From Candidatus Roizmanbacteria bacterium CG09_land_8_20_14_0_10_41_9 (GTDB lineage: Bacteria; Patescibacteriota; Microgenomatia; UBA1406; GWC2-37-13), in contig PEZG01000064.1 in assembly GCA_002774185.1 (NCBI GenBank), positions 1 to 9,469 of the forward strand: a stretch of DNA of 9,469 nucleotides, written 5' to 3'. Under the pieces are notes generated by a model. The model ran no database searches. It was not told where the DNA came from and was given only the letters and a program-made list of their open reading frames with translations. Positions within the stretch are counted from its first letter, which is position 1. Each line of letters opens with the position of its first letter. Positions 1 through 5,151 of this stretch are shown one piece after another. Made by a program: the position numbers and the translations under genes.

Positions 1-22
1 AATTGTTTTAAAATGATCACAT

Positions 23-439
23 ATGAATATACTAAATTCCCTTAATGTTCTATTAATAAAAACCGTGTATGCTAGTGATGCAGATGTTATACCTCCTTCA
101 ACAACAGAAAGAGTGGATTTAAAATGGCAAATTCCTTCCCTTGCAGACATCGTTAGTTTTGCATTGCGGTTCCTTTTCATCATCGCGGGACTTATTGCGT
201 TAATATATTTGGTTTTAGGTGCGTTTGCATGGGTGACTTCCTCGGGCAACAAGGAAAACGTTTCAAAAGCTCAGGAAAAAATCCAGGCGGCAATCGTAGG
301 GTTAGTAGTAATGGTAGCGGTGATTGTAATTGTTGGAGCCTTGGAACAATTCGTATTTAATAAAAATCTGTGTCTTGGGTTAACGTGTGCGATTAAGCTA
401 CCGAGCTTGATACAGACGACGCCGGTACCAGCACCGTAA
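23..439 (+). CDS. Small two-helix TrbC/VirB2-like (T4SS) pilin protein
   Basis: A 138-residue membrane protein of the type IV secretion pilin-like kind that is common in CPR bacteria. The N-terminus is weakly signal-like, with a possible cleavage region near VYASDA at 15-20. Two hydrophobic helices follow at about 43-66 and 88-108. Between them lies a polar hairpin with the family-like pattern W-V-T-S-S-G-N-K (70-77) and then K-A-Q-E-K-I. Two cysteines (117, 122) and a Pro-rich tail end the protein. VirB2/TrbC pilins have this same two-helix hairpin shape. The next gene, 14 bp downstream, is a diverged copy of the same fold, so the two probably work together in an envelope or pilus structure. 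No ATPase or other T4SS gene is in view, so the function is inferred from fold and motif only. The start at 23 has no clear ribosome binding site. Confidence 0.75.
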   Translation: MNILNSLNVLLIKTVYASDADVIPPSTTERVDLKWQIPSLADIVSFALRFLFIIAGLIALIYLVLGAFAWVTSSGNKENVSKAQEKIQAAIVGLVVMVAVIVIVGALEQFVFNKNLCLGLTCAIKLPSLIQTTPVPAP

Positions 440-453
440 TATAAAACAACCCC

Positions 454-840
454 ATGATGCTTCTTAGTTTTTTTGTTCAGGCTCAAGGTATCCGTGAATG
501 GTGTCCTGATCCCGCAGATGTAGCAAACTGTTGTACTGTAAACGGCGTTCCCACGCTCAAGTGTCTAGAAATTGTTTTCGGCAATATCCTTACCCTTTCT
601 TCCGCGTTCATCGTGTTGGTGCTTTTCATCATGCTGACGGTCGGAGGCTTCAACTACCTTACCTCATTCGGGAACCCCGAAAAGATAAAAAAGGCTCAGG
701 GGACGATGAAGTATGCGGTTATCGGACTTGTCATATTTGTGTGCGCCTACTTGATTTTGAAAATTATCGACGTCCTGTTTTTAGGAGGAACCGGCTCGCT
801 TTTCGAACTGAATTTGGGTTCGCAGGACATGAACCAATAG
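454..840 (+). CDS. Second TrbC/VirB2-like (T4SS) pilin-family protein
   Basis: A 128-residue relative of the preceding gene. A short hydrophobic start (MLLSFFVQAQG) could be a signal peptide. It is followed by a Cys-rich segment (C17, C26, C27, C37) that should lie outside the membrane. Transmembrane helices are predicted at about 44-66 and 86-110. The inter-helix motif G-G-F-N-Y-L-T-S-F-G-N-P-E-K-I-K-K-A-Q (64-82) aligns with that of the upstream gene, although the rest of the sequence differs. The four external cysteines suggest disulfide bonding absent from its neighbour. Either of two adjacent ATGs (454 or 457) may be used, and no Shine-Dalgarno is visible. A TATAAA at 440-445 lies 8 bp before the ATG and could give a near-leaderless transcript, but no -35 box accompanies it. 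The gene converges on 846-995 with only 5 bp between. Confidence 0.75.
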   Translation: MMLLSFFVQAQGIREWCPDPADVANCCTVNGVPTLKCLEIVFGNILTLSSAFIVLVLFIMLTVGGFNYLTSFGNPEKIKKAQGTMKYAVIGLVIFVCAYLILKIIDVLFLGGTGSLFELNLGSQDMNQ

Positions 841-845
841 AAGTC

Positions 846-995
846 TTATTTCGTCGGAGTAACGATGATCACCTTCACACCTTCTTCGCTGGGGAGTGGG
901 GACACGAATTTATTCCGCTCCTTCATCACGTTATAGAAAAACAGAAGAAGAAGAGCGATCCCTACGGTAATAAACAGAAATCCGACAGCTTTCAT
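846..995 (-). CDS. 49-residue single-pass membrane protein coupled to glycosyltransferase
   Basis: A short gene found by reading the minus strand past the end of the glycosyltransferase. Its ATG (995-993) overlaps the glycosyltransferase stop TGA (994-992) as ATGA, the usual sign of translational coupling. The peptide begins MKAVGFLFITVGIALLLLFF, giving one transmembrane helix at about residues 4-21. It continues with a basic stretch (NVMKERNKF) and ends with the hydrophobic strand GVKVIIVTPTK. It is too short for automatic length cutoffs. The in-frame coupling, the clear hydrophobic/charged pattern and the tight 5-bp gap to the converging pilin-like gene support a real gene. The function is unknown. 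The context suggests a partner or accessory of the polyprenyl-phosphate glycosyltransferase in the membrane. Confidence 0.65.
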   Translation of the reverse strand: MKAVGFLFITVGIALLLLFFYNVMKERNKFVSPLPSEEGVKVIIVTPTK

Positions 996-1921
996 AGGTG
1001 CACTTTTTCTTTAATGAGAAACCGTGGACGTTTTTGTACCTCTAGGTATATTTTACCAATATATTCTCCAATAACTCCGATGGTGATAAGTTGGACTCCG
1101 CCCACGAACATGATTCCAACAAACAGGGCCGCCCATCCTGTCACGGCAAATTGAGGGTAAAACAGTTTCCGCACGATCGCATAGAGGATTCCTGAAAATC
1201 CAATCAAGCCCGAGATGAATCCCAAGTAAGTGGCGAGCCGCAGGGGTTTTACCGAAAACGAGGCGATCCCCTCGAGCGCGAAATTCATCATTTTTGAAAA
1301 CGAATAGTGGGTTTTACCAATGTGTCTTTTCTCCCGTTCAAAATATACGTATTCGGTTGGGAATCCTCCCCATGCGACAAGTCCCCGCAGGAAGCGGGAG
1401 TGTTCGGGAAGGGAATTGAGAAACGCAACAACTTCCCTATCAATAAGTCGGAAATCACCAACATCACTGGGGATAGGGGTGTCCGAAAGACTATTGATGA
1501 ACCGGTAAAACAGATGGGCCGTGGTGCGTTTGAAAAAACTGTCCACGTCCCGTTTCTTTCGTTTCGCATACACGACCTTCGCTCCTTTTTTCCATTTTTC
1601 AACCATGTCGGGAATGATTTCCGGCGTATCCTGAAGGTCAGAGTCAATACTTATGACGCAGTTTCCCTTTACGAACCGGTACCCGCAGGTCAGAGCCATC
1701 TGGTGTCCGAAGTTTCTCAGGAAAGAGATAAGTTTAATGGAGGGATTTTTAGCAGCCTCTTCTTTAATGACTGCATCCGTCCCGTCCGTAGATCCGTCAT
1801 TCACGAAAATAATTTCATAGGAATAACAGTTAATAATCGGAATCAACCGTTTCAATAAGGGTTGAATGTTTTCTTTCTCGTTGAAGACCGGGACAATGAT
1901 GGAGAGAAAGAAATTATTCAT
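992..1921 (-). CDS. GT2-family polyisoprenyl-phosphate glycosyltransferase (DPM1/GtrB-like)
   Basis: A 309-residue enzyme predicted to move a sugar from a nucleotide-sugar donor onto a lipid phosphate carrier at the inner face of the membrane, for surface glycans or protein glycosylation. The GT-A domain starts at residue 7 (SIIVPVFNEKENI). It carries VNDGSTDGT (40-48), the acidic metal/donor motif DSDLQD (93-98), DVGDFRLIDR (153-162) and the conserved IGKTHYSF segment (201-208) typical of DPM1/GtrB-like enzymes. Two C-terminal transmembrane helices at about 229-253 and 262-285 match the GtrB/ArnC-like layout. Length is normal for the family. It lies 61 bp downstream of the intron-bearing tRNA on the same strand, with no obvious separate promoter, so it may be co-transcribed with the tRNA. 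The coupled 49-residue gene follows. The donor sugar cannot be read from the sequence. Confidence 0.92.
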   Translation of the reverse strand: MNNFFLSIIVPVFNEKENIQPLLKRLIPIINCYSYEIIFVNDGSTDGTDAVIKEEAAKNPSIKLISFLRNFGHQMALTCGYRFVKGNCVISIDSDLQDTPEIIPDMVEKWKKGAKVVYAKRKKRDVDSFFKRTTAHLFYRFINSLSDTPIPSDVGDFRLIDREVVAFLNSLPEHSRFLRGLVAWGGFPTEYVYFEREKRHIGKTHYSFSKMMNFALEGIASFSVKPLRLATYLGFISGLIGFSGILYAIVRKLFYPQFAVTGWAALFVGIMFVGGVQLITIGVIGEYIGKIYLEVQKRPRFLIKEKVHL

Positions 1922-1950
1922 ATTATGGCTCTAAAGAGTCAATTTATGGC

Positions 1951-1984
1951 CATGTACCGTACTGCGAAGCAGTTCTGGTACATG
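1951..1984 (-). other. Strong hairpin abutting the tRNA 3' end
   Basis: An inverted repeat with 8-bp outer arms (CATGTACC 1951-1958 / GGTACATG 1977-1984), a small internal loop, and a 5-bp inner stem ACTGC/GCAGT (1961-1965/1969-1973) closed by three bases. In the leftward transcript it overlaps the CC of the encoded CCA end (1985-1983) and then leads toward the glycosyltransferase. No U-run follows, so it does not look like a normal intrinsic terminator. It may mark 3' processing of the tRNA or protect the downstream mRNA end. Role inferred only. Confidence 0.5.
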
Positions 1985-2238
1985 GTTACGGGGCCAGGAG
2001 TTGAACCTGGTCTAGAAGATTATGCACCTTCTCTAATTACTTAGAGGGTTGGACTGTGTCTTCACCCAGCTGAGCTGGGGCTGACGTGCGGTCTCTACAG
2101 GTCTCCGACGTAACGTCGGAGTTCCCGCGGCGTTGTCCAAATAGCAAATGGATTTCGCCGTTATAAGTCAGTTATCTTAAAAAATTACTCTTTTAAGAGC
2201 CCATATGAGCCTTCTGTGCAACCGTACACTACCCCGTA
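1983..2238 (-). tRNA. trnM: tRNA-Met(CAU), interrupted by a group I intron
   Basis: Two exons, 2238-2208 and 2024-1983, join to a 73-nt cloverleaf with encoded CCA. The acceptor TACGGGG pairs fully with CCCCGTA and the discriminator is A. The D stem is GTGT/GCAC with GG in the loop. The anticodon stem GAAGG/TCTTC closes the loop CTCATAA, which reads CAU. The T arm is CCAGG-TTCAACT-CCTGG. The anticodon stem lacks the three G-C pairs of initiator tRNAs and position 1-72 is paired (U-A), so elongator Met is favoured over fMet. The absence of C4-G69 and C5-G68, known TilS determinants in E. coli, argues mildly against Ile2. The split lies between U33 and C34. A good promoter sits just upstream, with a predicted leader of about 7 nt. 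Confidence 0.85.
2025..2207 (-). ncRNA. Small ORF-less group I intron in the tRNA anticodon loop
   Basis: A 183-nt intron with a readable group I core resembling the tRNA-Ile intron of Azoarcus (subgroup IC3). P1 pairs exon GGCU with intron 2201-2198, including the required U·G at the 5' splice site. P10 pairs intron UAUG (2205-2202) with exon CAUA (2024-2021). P3 is CUGAC/GUCAG (2171-2167/2085-2081). P4 is CGGCG/CGCCG (2160-2156/2132-2128), followed by the J4/5-like GAAA. P6 is an 8-bp hairpin (2103-2121). P8 is CCCAGC/GCUGGG (2079-2065), and P9 is a 6-bp stem with a GUAA tetraloop (2046-2031). The 3' splice site follows a G (2025), as expected for omega-G. P7 (2093-2089 with 2056-2052) has one C-A mismatch. 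No homing endonuclease is encoded. Confidence 0.85.
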
Positions 2239-2251
2239 AATTTATGGAGAA

Positions 2252-2280
2252 AGTATACCAAACCAAACGCAAACAATCAA
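2252..2280 (-). promoter_or_regulatory. Sigma70-type promoter of the intron-containing tRNA
   Basis: On the minus strand, TTGATT (2280-2275) is separated by exactly 17 bp from TATACT (2257-2252), which is itself preceded by TGG, an extended -10. The predicted start near 2245 is about 7 nt before the mature tRNA 5' end. The -35 box overlaps the stop codon of the divIC-like gene. This is one of the clearest promoters in the window. Because no terminator is seen after the tRNA, it may also supply the glycosyltransferase and the small coupled gene. Confidence 0.65.
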
Positions 2281-2615
2281 CGCTTGAGGAACAACTCCTT
2301 CCACTGCTGCCAAGGAGGGAGCGGTATGGGGGTTAACGTTGAAACCGTAGGAGTGGGTGTGGGAACGATGATCGCAATTTCATTGGGTTTTAGCAAATTC
2401 AGTTTGTTGCGGAGGGTTTTTTCAATCTCGTTGAGATCGCTATTTTTCAACACCTCGGTTTTCAACGTGATATTTCTCTTTTTCTCGCTTTCGTACTCTG
2501 ACTTATAGTCTTCGTAAAACTGCAGTTTCTTCTGGTAGTCAATAATGTTTTTCGTCAATGACGAAACAAGGAATAAAAGGAACAGGAGGACGAGCACGGT
2601 TTTAATGGATTTCAT
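2277..2615 (-). CDS. DivIC/FtsL-like septum formation initiator protein
   Basis: A 112-residue bitopic membrane protein of the FtsB/DivIC type, which joins the FtsL-FtsQ/DivIB division complex. Residues 5-21 form one transmembrane helix. A charged coiled coil runs from about 27 to 62 (YQKKLQFYEDYKSEYESEKK). The segment NLLKPNEIAIIVPTP (73-87) corresponds to the LxxPxE-type end of the family domain. An unusual Pro/Thr-rich tail follows and finishes in the aromatic stretch PPWQQWKELFLKR, which resembles tails seen on CPR members of this family. A possible ribosome binding site GAGGGG lies 4 bp before the ATG, and TATACT (2630-2625) lies further upstream. The gene sits 34 bp after yqeY on the same strand. 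A general division role is likely; assignment to DivIC rather than FtsL or FtsB is uncertain. Confidence 0.75.
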   Translation of the reverse strand: MKSIKTVLVLLFLLFLVSSLTKNIIDYQKKLQFYEDYKSEYESEKKRNITLKTEVLKNSDLNEIEKTLRNKLNLLKPNEIAIIVPTPTPTVSTLTPIPLPPWQQWKELFLKR

Positions 2616-2649
2616 ACACCCCTCAGTATAGCAAAGCTTGCTCTCCCCA

Positions 2650-3090
2650 TCAGGAAGGAAGAGTATTTAGGAGCTTGATGATTCGGGAGGGCTCTGCTTT
2701 TGACTTGAGTTCTTTGACGCAAATCCCGATGAGGGCTTTGGGATTTTTTTCATACATGTCTTTATGTTGTTGGATGAGTTTTTGGATTTCCTCTGATAGC
2801 TCCTCATCCGATATCTCTTCGGGAAGGTAGGGGGTGATAATGGAGAGCTGTTTTTCATACTCCGCAACCAGATCCGCTCTTCCCCCCGCTTTGAACGATT
2901 CGATGGATTCGTTGAGTTCCTTCACGTGTTTCCTTAGAGTTATAATGACTTCTTCATCCGTAAGGGAAGCTTTCTTCTCGATTTCCCGATTTTTGATCTG
3001 TGAGAGGACGTACCGCAATACCGATACGGTTGCCACATCTTTCTTTTTTAGTGCCGCGTACTGATCCTCTTGCAATTTCTTCTGAATCAT
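2650..3090 (-). CDS. yqeY: YqeY / GatB-like domain protein
   Basis: A 146-residue, all-helical YqeY-family protein. This family resembles the C-terminal tRNA-binding region of the GatB amidotransferase subunit, and its own role is not well established. Typical features are the N-terminal MIQKKLQEDQYAALKKKD, the RYVLSQIKNREIEKK segment (26-40), LTDEEVIITLRKHVKELNES (43-62), the EYEKQLSIITPYLPEEISDEEL segment (78-99) with its conserved YLP, and the C-terminal KELKSKAEPSRIIKLL. The reading frame is open another 56 codons upstream, but that extension has no family resemblance and would run antisense through the divergent gene. The ATG at 3090 gives normal family length. A TATAAT lies 6 bp before this ATG, implying a leaderless mRNA. 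The divIC-like gene follows. Confidence 0.9.
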   Translation of the reverse strand: MIQKKLQEDQYAALKKKDVATVSVLRYVLSQIKNREIEKKASLTDEEVIITLRKHVKELNESIESFKAGGRADLVAEYEKQLSIITPYLPEEISDEELSEEIQKLIQQHKDMYEKNPKALIGICVKELKSKAEPSRIIKLLNTLPS

Positions 3091-3098
3091 TCCATAAT
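3070..3098 (+). promoter_or_regulatory. Promoter for the 132-residue gene (near-leaderless)
   Basis: TTGCAA (3070-3075), a 17-bp spacer, then CATAAT (3093-3098). The ATG at 3107 is 8 bp after the -10 box, so the predicted transcript begins at or within a base or two of the start codon. This fits the lack of a Shine-Dalgarno. The -35 lies inside the yqeY coding region and the -10 overlaps the opposing yqeY -10 box. Confidence 0.5.
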
Positions 3099-3102
3099 TA
3101 TA
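3097..3102 (-). promoter_or_regulatory. -10 box of yqeY, leaderless
   Basis: A perfect TATAAT on the minus strand (3102-3097) ends 6 bp before the yqeY ATG (3090-3088), so transcription should start at the A of the start codon. No good -35 box is seen at the right distance. It overlaps the divergent CATAAT by two bases, so the two promoters probably exclude each other. Confidence 0.5.
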
Positions 3103-3106
3103 GCCT

Positions 3107-3505
3107 ATGAACCGAGGGAAAAGGACGGATTTGTTACGATCTTTAAGGAATTTCAAACGGATTCTGGAGAACAAACCATCGATCCCAAAAATGGTTGAGG
3201 AAGTGCAGATGATGAATTTCAAAGTGAGACCGTTACAGGGAGACATTGCCGTTCTCAACTTGAAAAACCGACAGCTTTTGGAAGTCTTATGGAGTTTAGG
3301 AAAGCTGGAGGAGTTTTTTCACAAAGAGGTCACCCAGGTTTCCGCAGATCAAAAGGAATCGTTTTTTACCATGTTCGACAATCTCCAGGATAAACTCGAA
3401 CGGGAACTCAATACGCTGTCTCTGAAAAATGAACGGATTGCAAAAACGTCCACAACGCTTGAGATGGAGATTATCAAAGAATTCTCCGACGGTCCCATGA
3501 ATTAA
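3107..3505 (+). CDS. Uncharacterised 132-residue helical/coiled-coil protein
   Basis: I do not recognise this protein. It has a strongly basic start (MNRGKRTDLLRSLRNFKRIL) that could bind nucleic acid or membrane. A middle amphipathic region follows (LKNRQLLEVLWSLGKLEEFF, 52-71), and then a long charged helix with heptad-like spacing from about 90 to 125 (FDNLQDKLERELNTL and on). There is no signal peptide, transmembrane helix or cysteine, so it is probably cytosolic. The own promoter, the intact frame and the 11-bp gap to the downstream exonuclease-like gene support a real gene in a two-gene operon. Codon use looks like that of its neighbours. A role as partner of the nuclease is a guess from position alone. 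Confidence 0.7.
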   Translation: MNRGKRTDLLRSLRNFKRILENKPSIPKMVEEVQMMNFKVRPLQGDIAVLNLKNRQLLEVLWSLGKLEEFFHKEVTQVSADQKESFFTMFDNLQDKLERELNTLSLKNERIAKTSTTLEMEIIKEFSDGPMN

Positions 3506-3516
3506 CTTAAGATATC

Positions 3517-4098
3517 ATGAGAAAATTCCCCATTGTTATTGATTTGGAGACGAAATATACGTTTCGAGAATTCACTGACCCCTCTAAGCTGGGCGTATCG
3601 GTTGCCGCTATTTATGACTACAAACACAATGAGGGGAAAATATTTCTAGAAAACGAACTGAATAAATTGTTTCCTATCTTGGAGAATAGTTCGTACATCA
3701 TCGGGTTTAACAACCGGAGTTTTGACCTACAGGTTCTTCAGCCTTACTACCCGGGAAAATTGGAGAAATTTGCCATATTTGACATCCTGGAGGACATCAA
3801 AGGGAAAATCGGTAGACGGCTTTCCCTAAATGACATGGTGTCCGCAACGTTAGGGAAGAAGAAAACCGGACACGGGCTCATGGCGATTGAATACTACAAG
3901 TCCAACCAGTGGGAGAAACTGAAACAGTACTGTCTGGATGACACGTTTCTCACGAAAGACCTGTTGGAGTTCGGGGCAAAACACGGGGAGGTGTACTACC
4001 GAAACGAACAGGGGAAAATCCCAATCAGAGTGGATTGGAAAAAATACCTTCAAGAGGATTCGGGGAACGGGAACGTAGCTCTTACCTTACCGTTTTAA
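3517..4098 (+). CDS. RNase H-fold DEDDy-type 3'-5' exonuclease-like protein
   Basis: A 193-residue protein with the three exonuclease motifs in order. Exo I is VIDLET, supplying D9 and E11. Exo II is IIGFNNRSFDLQVL (61-74), supplying D70. Exo III is YCLDD (138-142), giving the Y-x3-D pattern of the DEDDy class with Y138 and D142. This matches stand-alone ribonuclease H-like domains such as the YprB-type domain rather than DNA polymerase proofreading units. No helicase or other domain is attached. It should remove nucleotides from 3' ends of DNA or RNA using two metal ions; the substrate cannot be told. It follows the unrecognised helical gene by 11 bp. Its last 12 bp overlap the end of the converging dCMP deaminase gene, and both frames remain intact. 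Confidence 0.8.
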   Translation: MRKFPIVIDLETKYTFREFTDPSKLGVSVAAIYDYKHNEGKIFLENELNKLFPILENSSYIIGFNNRSFDLQVLQPYYPGKLEKFAIFDILEDIKGKIGRRLSLNDMVSATLGKKKTGHGLMAIEYYKSNQWEKLKQYCLDDTFLTKDLLEFGAKHGEVYYRNEQGKIPIRVDWKKYLQEDSGNGNVALTLPF

Positions 4099-4557
4099 AA
4101 TCACTAGTTTGACACCTGCTTGTTTCAAGAGTTGCGTTCCTAAAGGATCGGAAAACTCTTTTTCCGCAATGATTTTTTTGATCCCGCTGTTGATGATCAT
4201 TTTTGCACATTGTAGACAGGGAGAATCCGTCAGGTACATATCCGCGCCGTTGGTTGAGATGCCGTGGTATGCCGCCTGAAGAAGCGCATTTTGTTCCGCA
4301 TGAAGACAAATACAGGTATCCTTTTTTTCACCGGATTTCAACTTTCCCGTCTGCCGGTTCCAACACCGTTTGCATCCTCCTTCAAAACAGTTTTTGATGC
4401 CGCTGGGAGTTCCATTGTAACCCGTCGCTAATATTTGTTTATTTTTTACAATAAGCGCTCCGACCCGGCCCCGGATGCAGTTACTGCGGGTTTTTACAAC
4501 GTGCGCAATTTGGATAAAATATTCGTCCCACTCCGGTCGTTTGAATGTTTTTTTCAT
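4087..4557 (-). CDS. dCMP deaminase (zinc-dependent, ComEB-like)
   Basis: A 156-residue cytidine/deoxycytidylate deaminase-fold enzyme, which converts dCMP to dUMP for thymidylate synthesis. The catalytic zinc motif HAEQNAL supplies H86 and the proton-shuttling E88, and SPCLQC (112-117) supplies C114 and C117. The N-terminal RPEWDEYFIQIAHVVKTRSNC and GATGYNGTP-like segment (ILATGYNGTPSG, 42-53) are typical of dCMP deaminases. Extra cysteines C57, C62, C65, C82 and C84 in the insert suggest a second, structural zinc site, as known in several dCMP deaminases. Length is normal. No thymidylate synthase or dUTPase is adjacent. A TATAAT lies 14 bp before the ATG. A related ComE operon role is unlikely here because no competence genes are nearby. 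Confidence 0.9.
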   Translation of the reverse strand: MKKTFKRPEWDEYFIQIAHVVKTRSNCIRGRVGALIVKNKQILATGYNGTPSGIKNCFEGGCKRCWNRQTGKLKSGEKKDTCICLHAEQNALLQAAYHGISTNGADMYLTDSPCLQCAKMIINSGIKKIIAEKEFSDPLGTQLLKQAGVKLVILKR

Positions 4558-4591
4558 ATAAACTCAAGGATATTATACTGTACAATAGGAG
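4551..4591 (+). promoter_or_regulatory. Promoter and Shine-Dalgarno of the exported-protein gene
   Basis: TTTTCA (4551-4556), a 17-bp spacer, and TATACT (4574-4579), with a predicted start near 4586. AGGAG (4587-4591) lies 7 bp before the ATG at 4599. It is the best Shine-Dalgarno in the window and fixes the start there rather than at the in-frame ATG at 4545, which lies upstream of the promoter's -10 box. Because the predicted start and the Shine-Dalgarno nearly coincide, the 5' leader is very short. Confidence 0.5.
4572..4577 (-). promoter_or_regulatory. -10 box of the dCMP deaminase gene
   Basis: TATAAT on the minus strand (4577-4572) with an expected start near 4565 and a leader of about 8 nt before the ATG at 4557. 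It is superimposed on the opposing TATACT of the exported-protein gene within the shared sequence TATTATACT, so both directions use almost the same base pairs. No convincing -35 was seen. Confidence 0.45.
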
Positions 4592-4598
4592 TATTGAT

Positions 4599-5117
4599 AT
4601 GAAATCCTTTTTTCAGATATTCTTGGCGGTTGCGGCAGTAATACTGCTCATGGCAGCCGGCGCATTCTTTTTCTGGCAATACCAGCAAAAAACCGCAAAG
4701 TCTCCGAATCCTGTCCAGCTGGTTTCTCCCACTTCCGCAATTACAAAGGCAGAGGTTTCGCCAATCATCGTCGAGACAACCCTGGTTCCAACAGAGTCAG
4801 CAACCGCAACCCCGACTCCGCAAGTATCGGACTCGGATTTGATCAAAGCCGCAATGGCAGCAAAACACAGTAAACCAGTTGCAGACGTAGAATTAACAAT
4901 CAGCAAAAATACCGGTACCCATGCGACAGGGGGAGTAACCTTTGCGGGAGAAATGGGCGGCGGATGGTGGCTTGCCGCAAAAAGCGGAGGAAATTGGGTG
5001 ATCGTCCAGGACGGAAACGGAACCATGGATTGTGCAGTTATCGCTCCCTACAACTTCCCCAATACGATTGTCCCGGAGTGCTTGGATGAGGCAACCGGCA
5101 AGACCGTGATACGGTAA
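4599..5117 (+). CDS. Membrane-anchored exported protein with Gly/Trp-rich C-terminal domain
   Basis: A 172-residue protein with an N-terminal transmembrane anchor (about 5-26). A low-complexity Ser/Thr/Pro/Val stalk follows (32-76, including TATPTPQ), typical of an extracytoplasmic spacer. The compact C-terminal domain (78-172) has the pattern GEMGGGWWLAAKSGGNWVIV (118-137), then DGNGTMDCAVIAPYNFP and VPEC. It has two cysteines (C145, C161) that could form a disulfide outside the cell. I recall similar Gly-Gly-Trp and GNG...C...YxFP...VPEC patterns in CPR surface proteins but cannot name a function. An in-frame ATG 18 codons upstream is rejected because the AGGAG site and the -10 box favour 4599. 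It is divergent from dCMP deaminase and appears to be a single-gene unit. Confidence 0.8.
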   Translation: MKSFFQIFLAVAAVILLMAAGAFFFWQYQQKTAKSPNPVQLVSPTSAITKAEVSPIIVETTLVPTESATATPTPQVSDSDLIKAAMAAKHSKPVADVELTISKNTGTHATGGVTFAGEMGGGWWLAAKSGGNWVIVQDGNGTMDCAVIAPYNFPNTIVPECLDEATGKTVIR

Positions 5118-5151
5118 AACGGAATTCATTTATCTAAATGACGTAAGTTAT

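Noticed and set aside
531..1154. 207-codon plus-strand frame across the pilin and glycosyltransferase genes
   Set aside because: It is out of frame with the pilin gene, antisense to the glycosyltransferase and 49-residue genes, and has an Arg/His-rich composition typical of a shadow frame.
1862..2044. Plus-strand frame at the tRNA ending in GPGVEPGLEDYAPSLIT
   Set aside because: This is the translated antisense of the tRNA 3' half, a common false gene call.
2188..2199. CTCTTAAAAGAG hairpin as intron P2 or a terminator
   Set aside because: It overlaps the internal guide sequence that pairs in P1 and has only a 2-base loop; at best it competes with P1.
3091..3258. 56-codon N-terminal extension of yqeY
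   Set aside because: The extension has no YqeY-family resemblance, runs antisense through the divergent gene, and lies upstream of a well-placed TATAAT.
4545..4598. 18-codon upstream extension of the exported protein
   Set aside because: It precedes the -10 box and Shine-Dalgarno, which point to ATG 4599, and it would put polar residues before the signal anchor.
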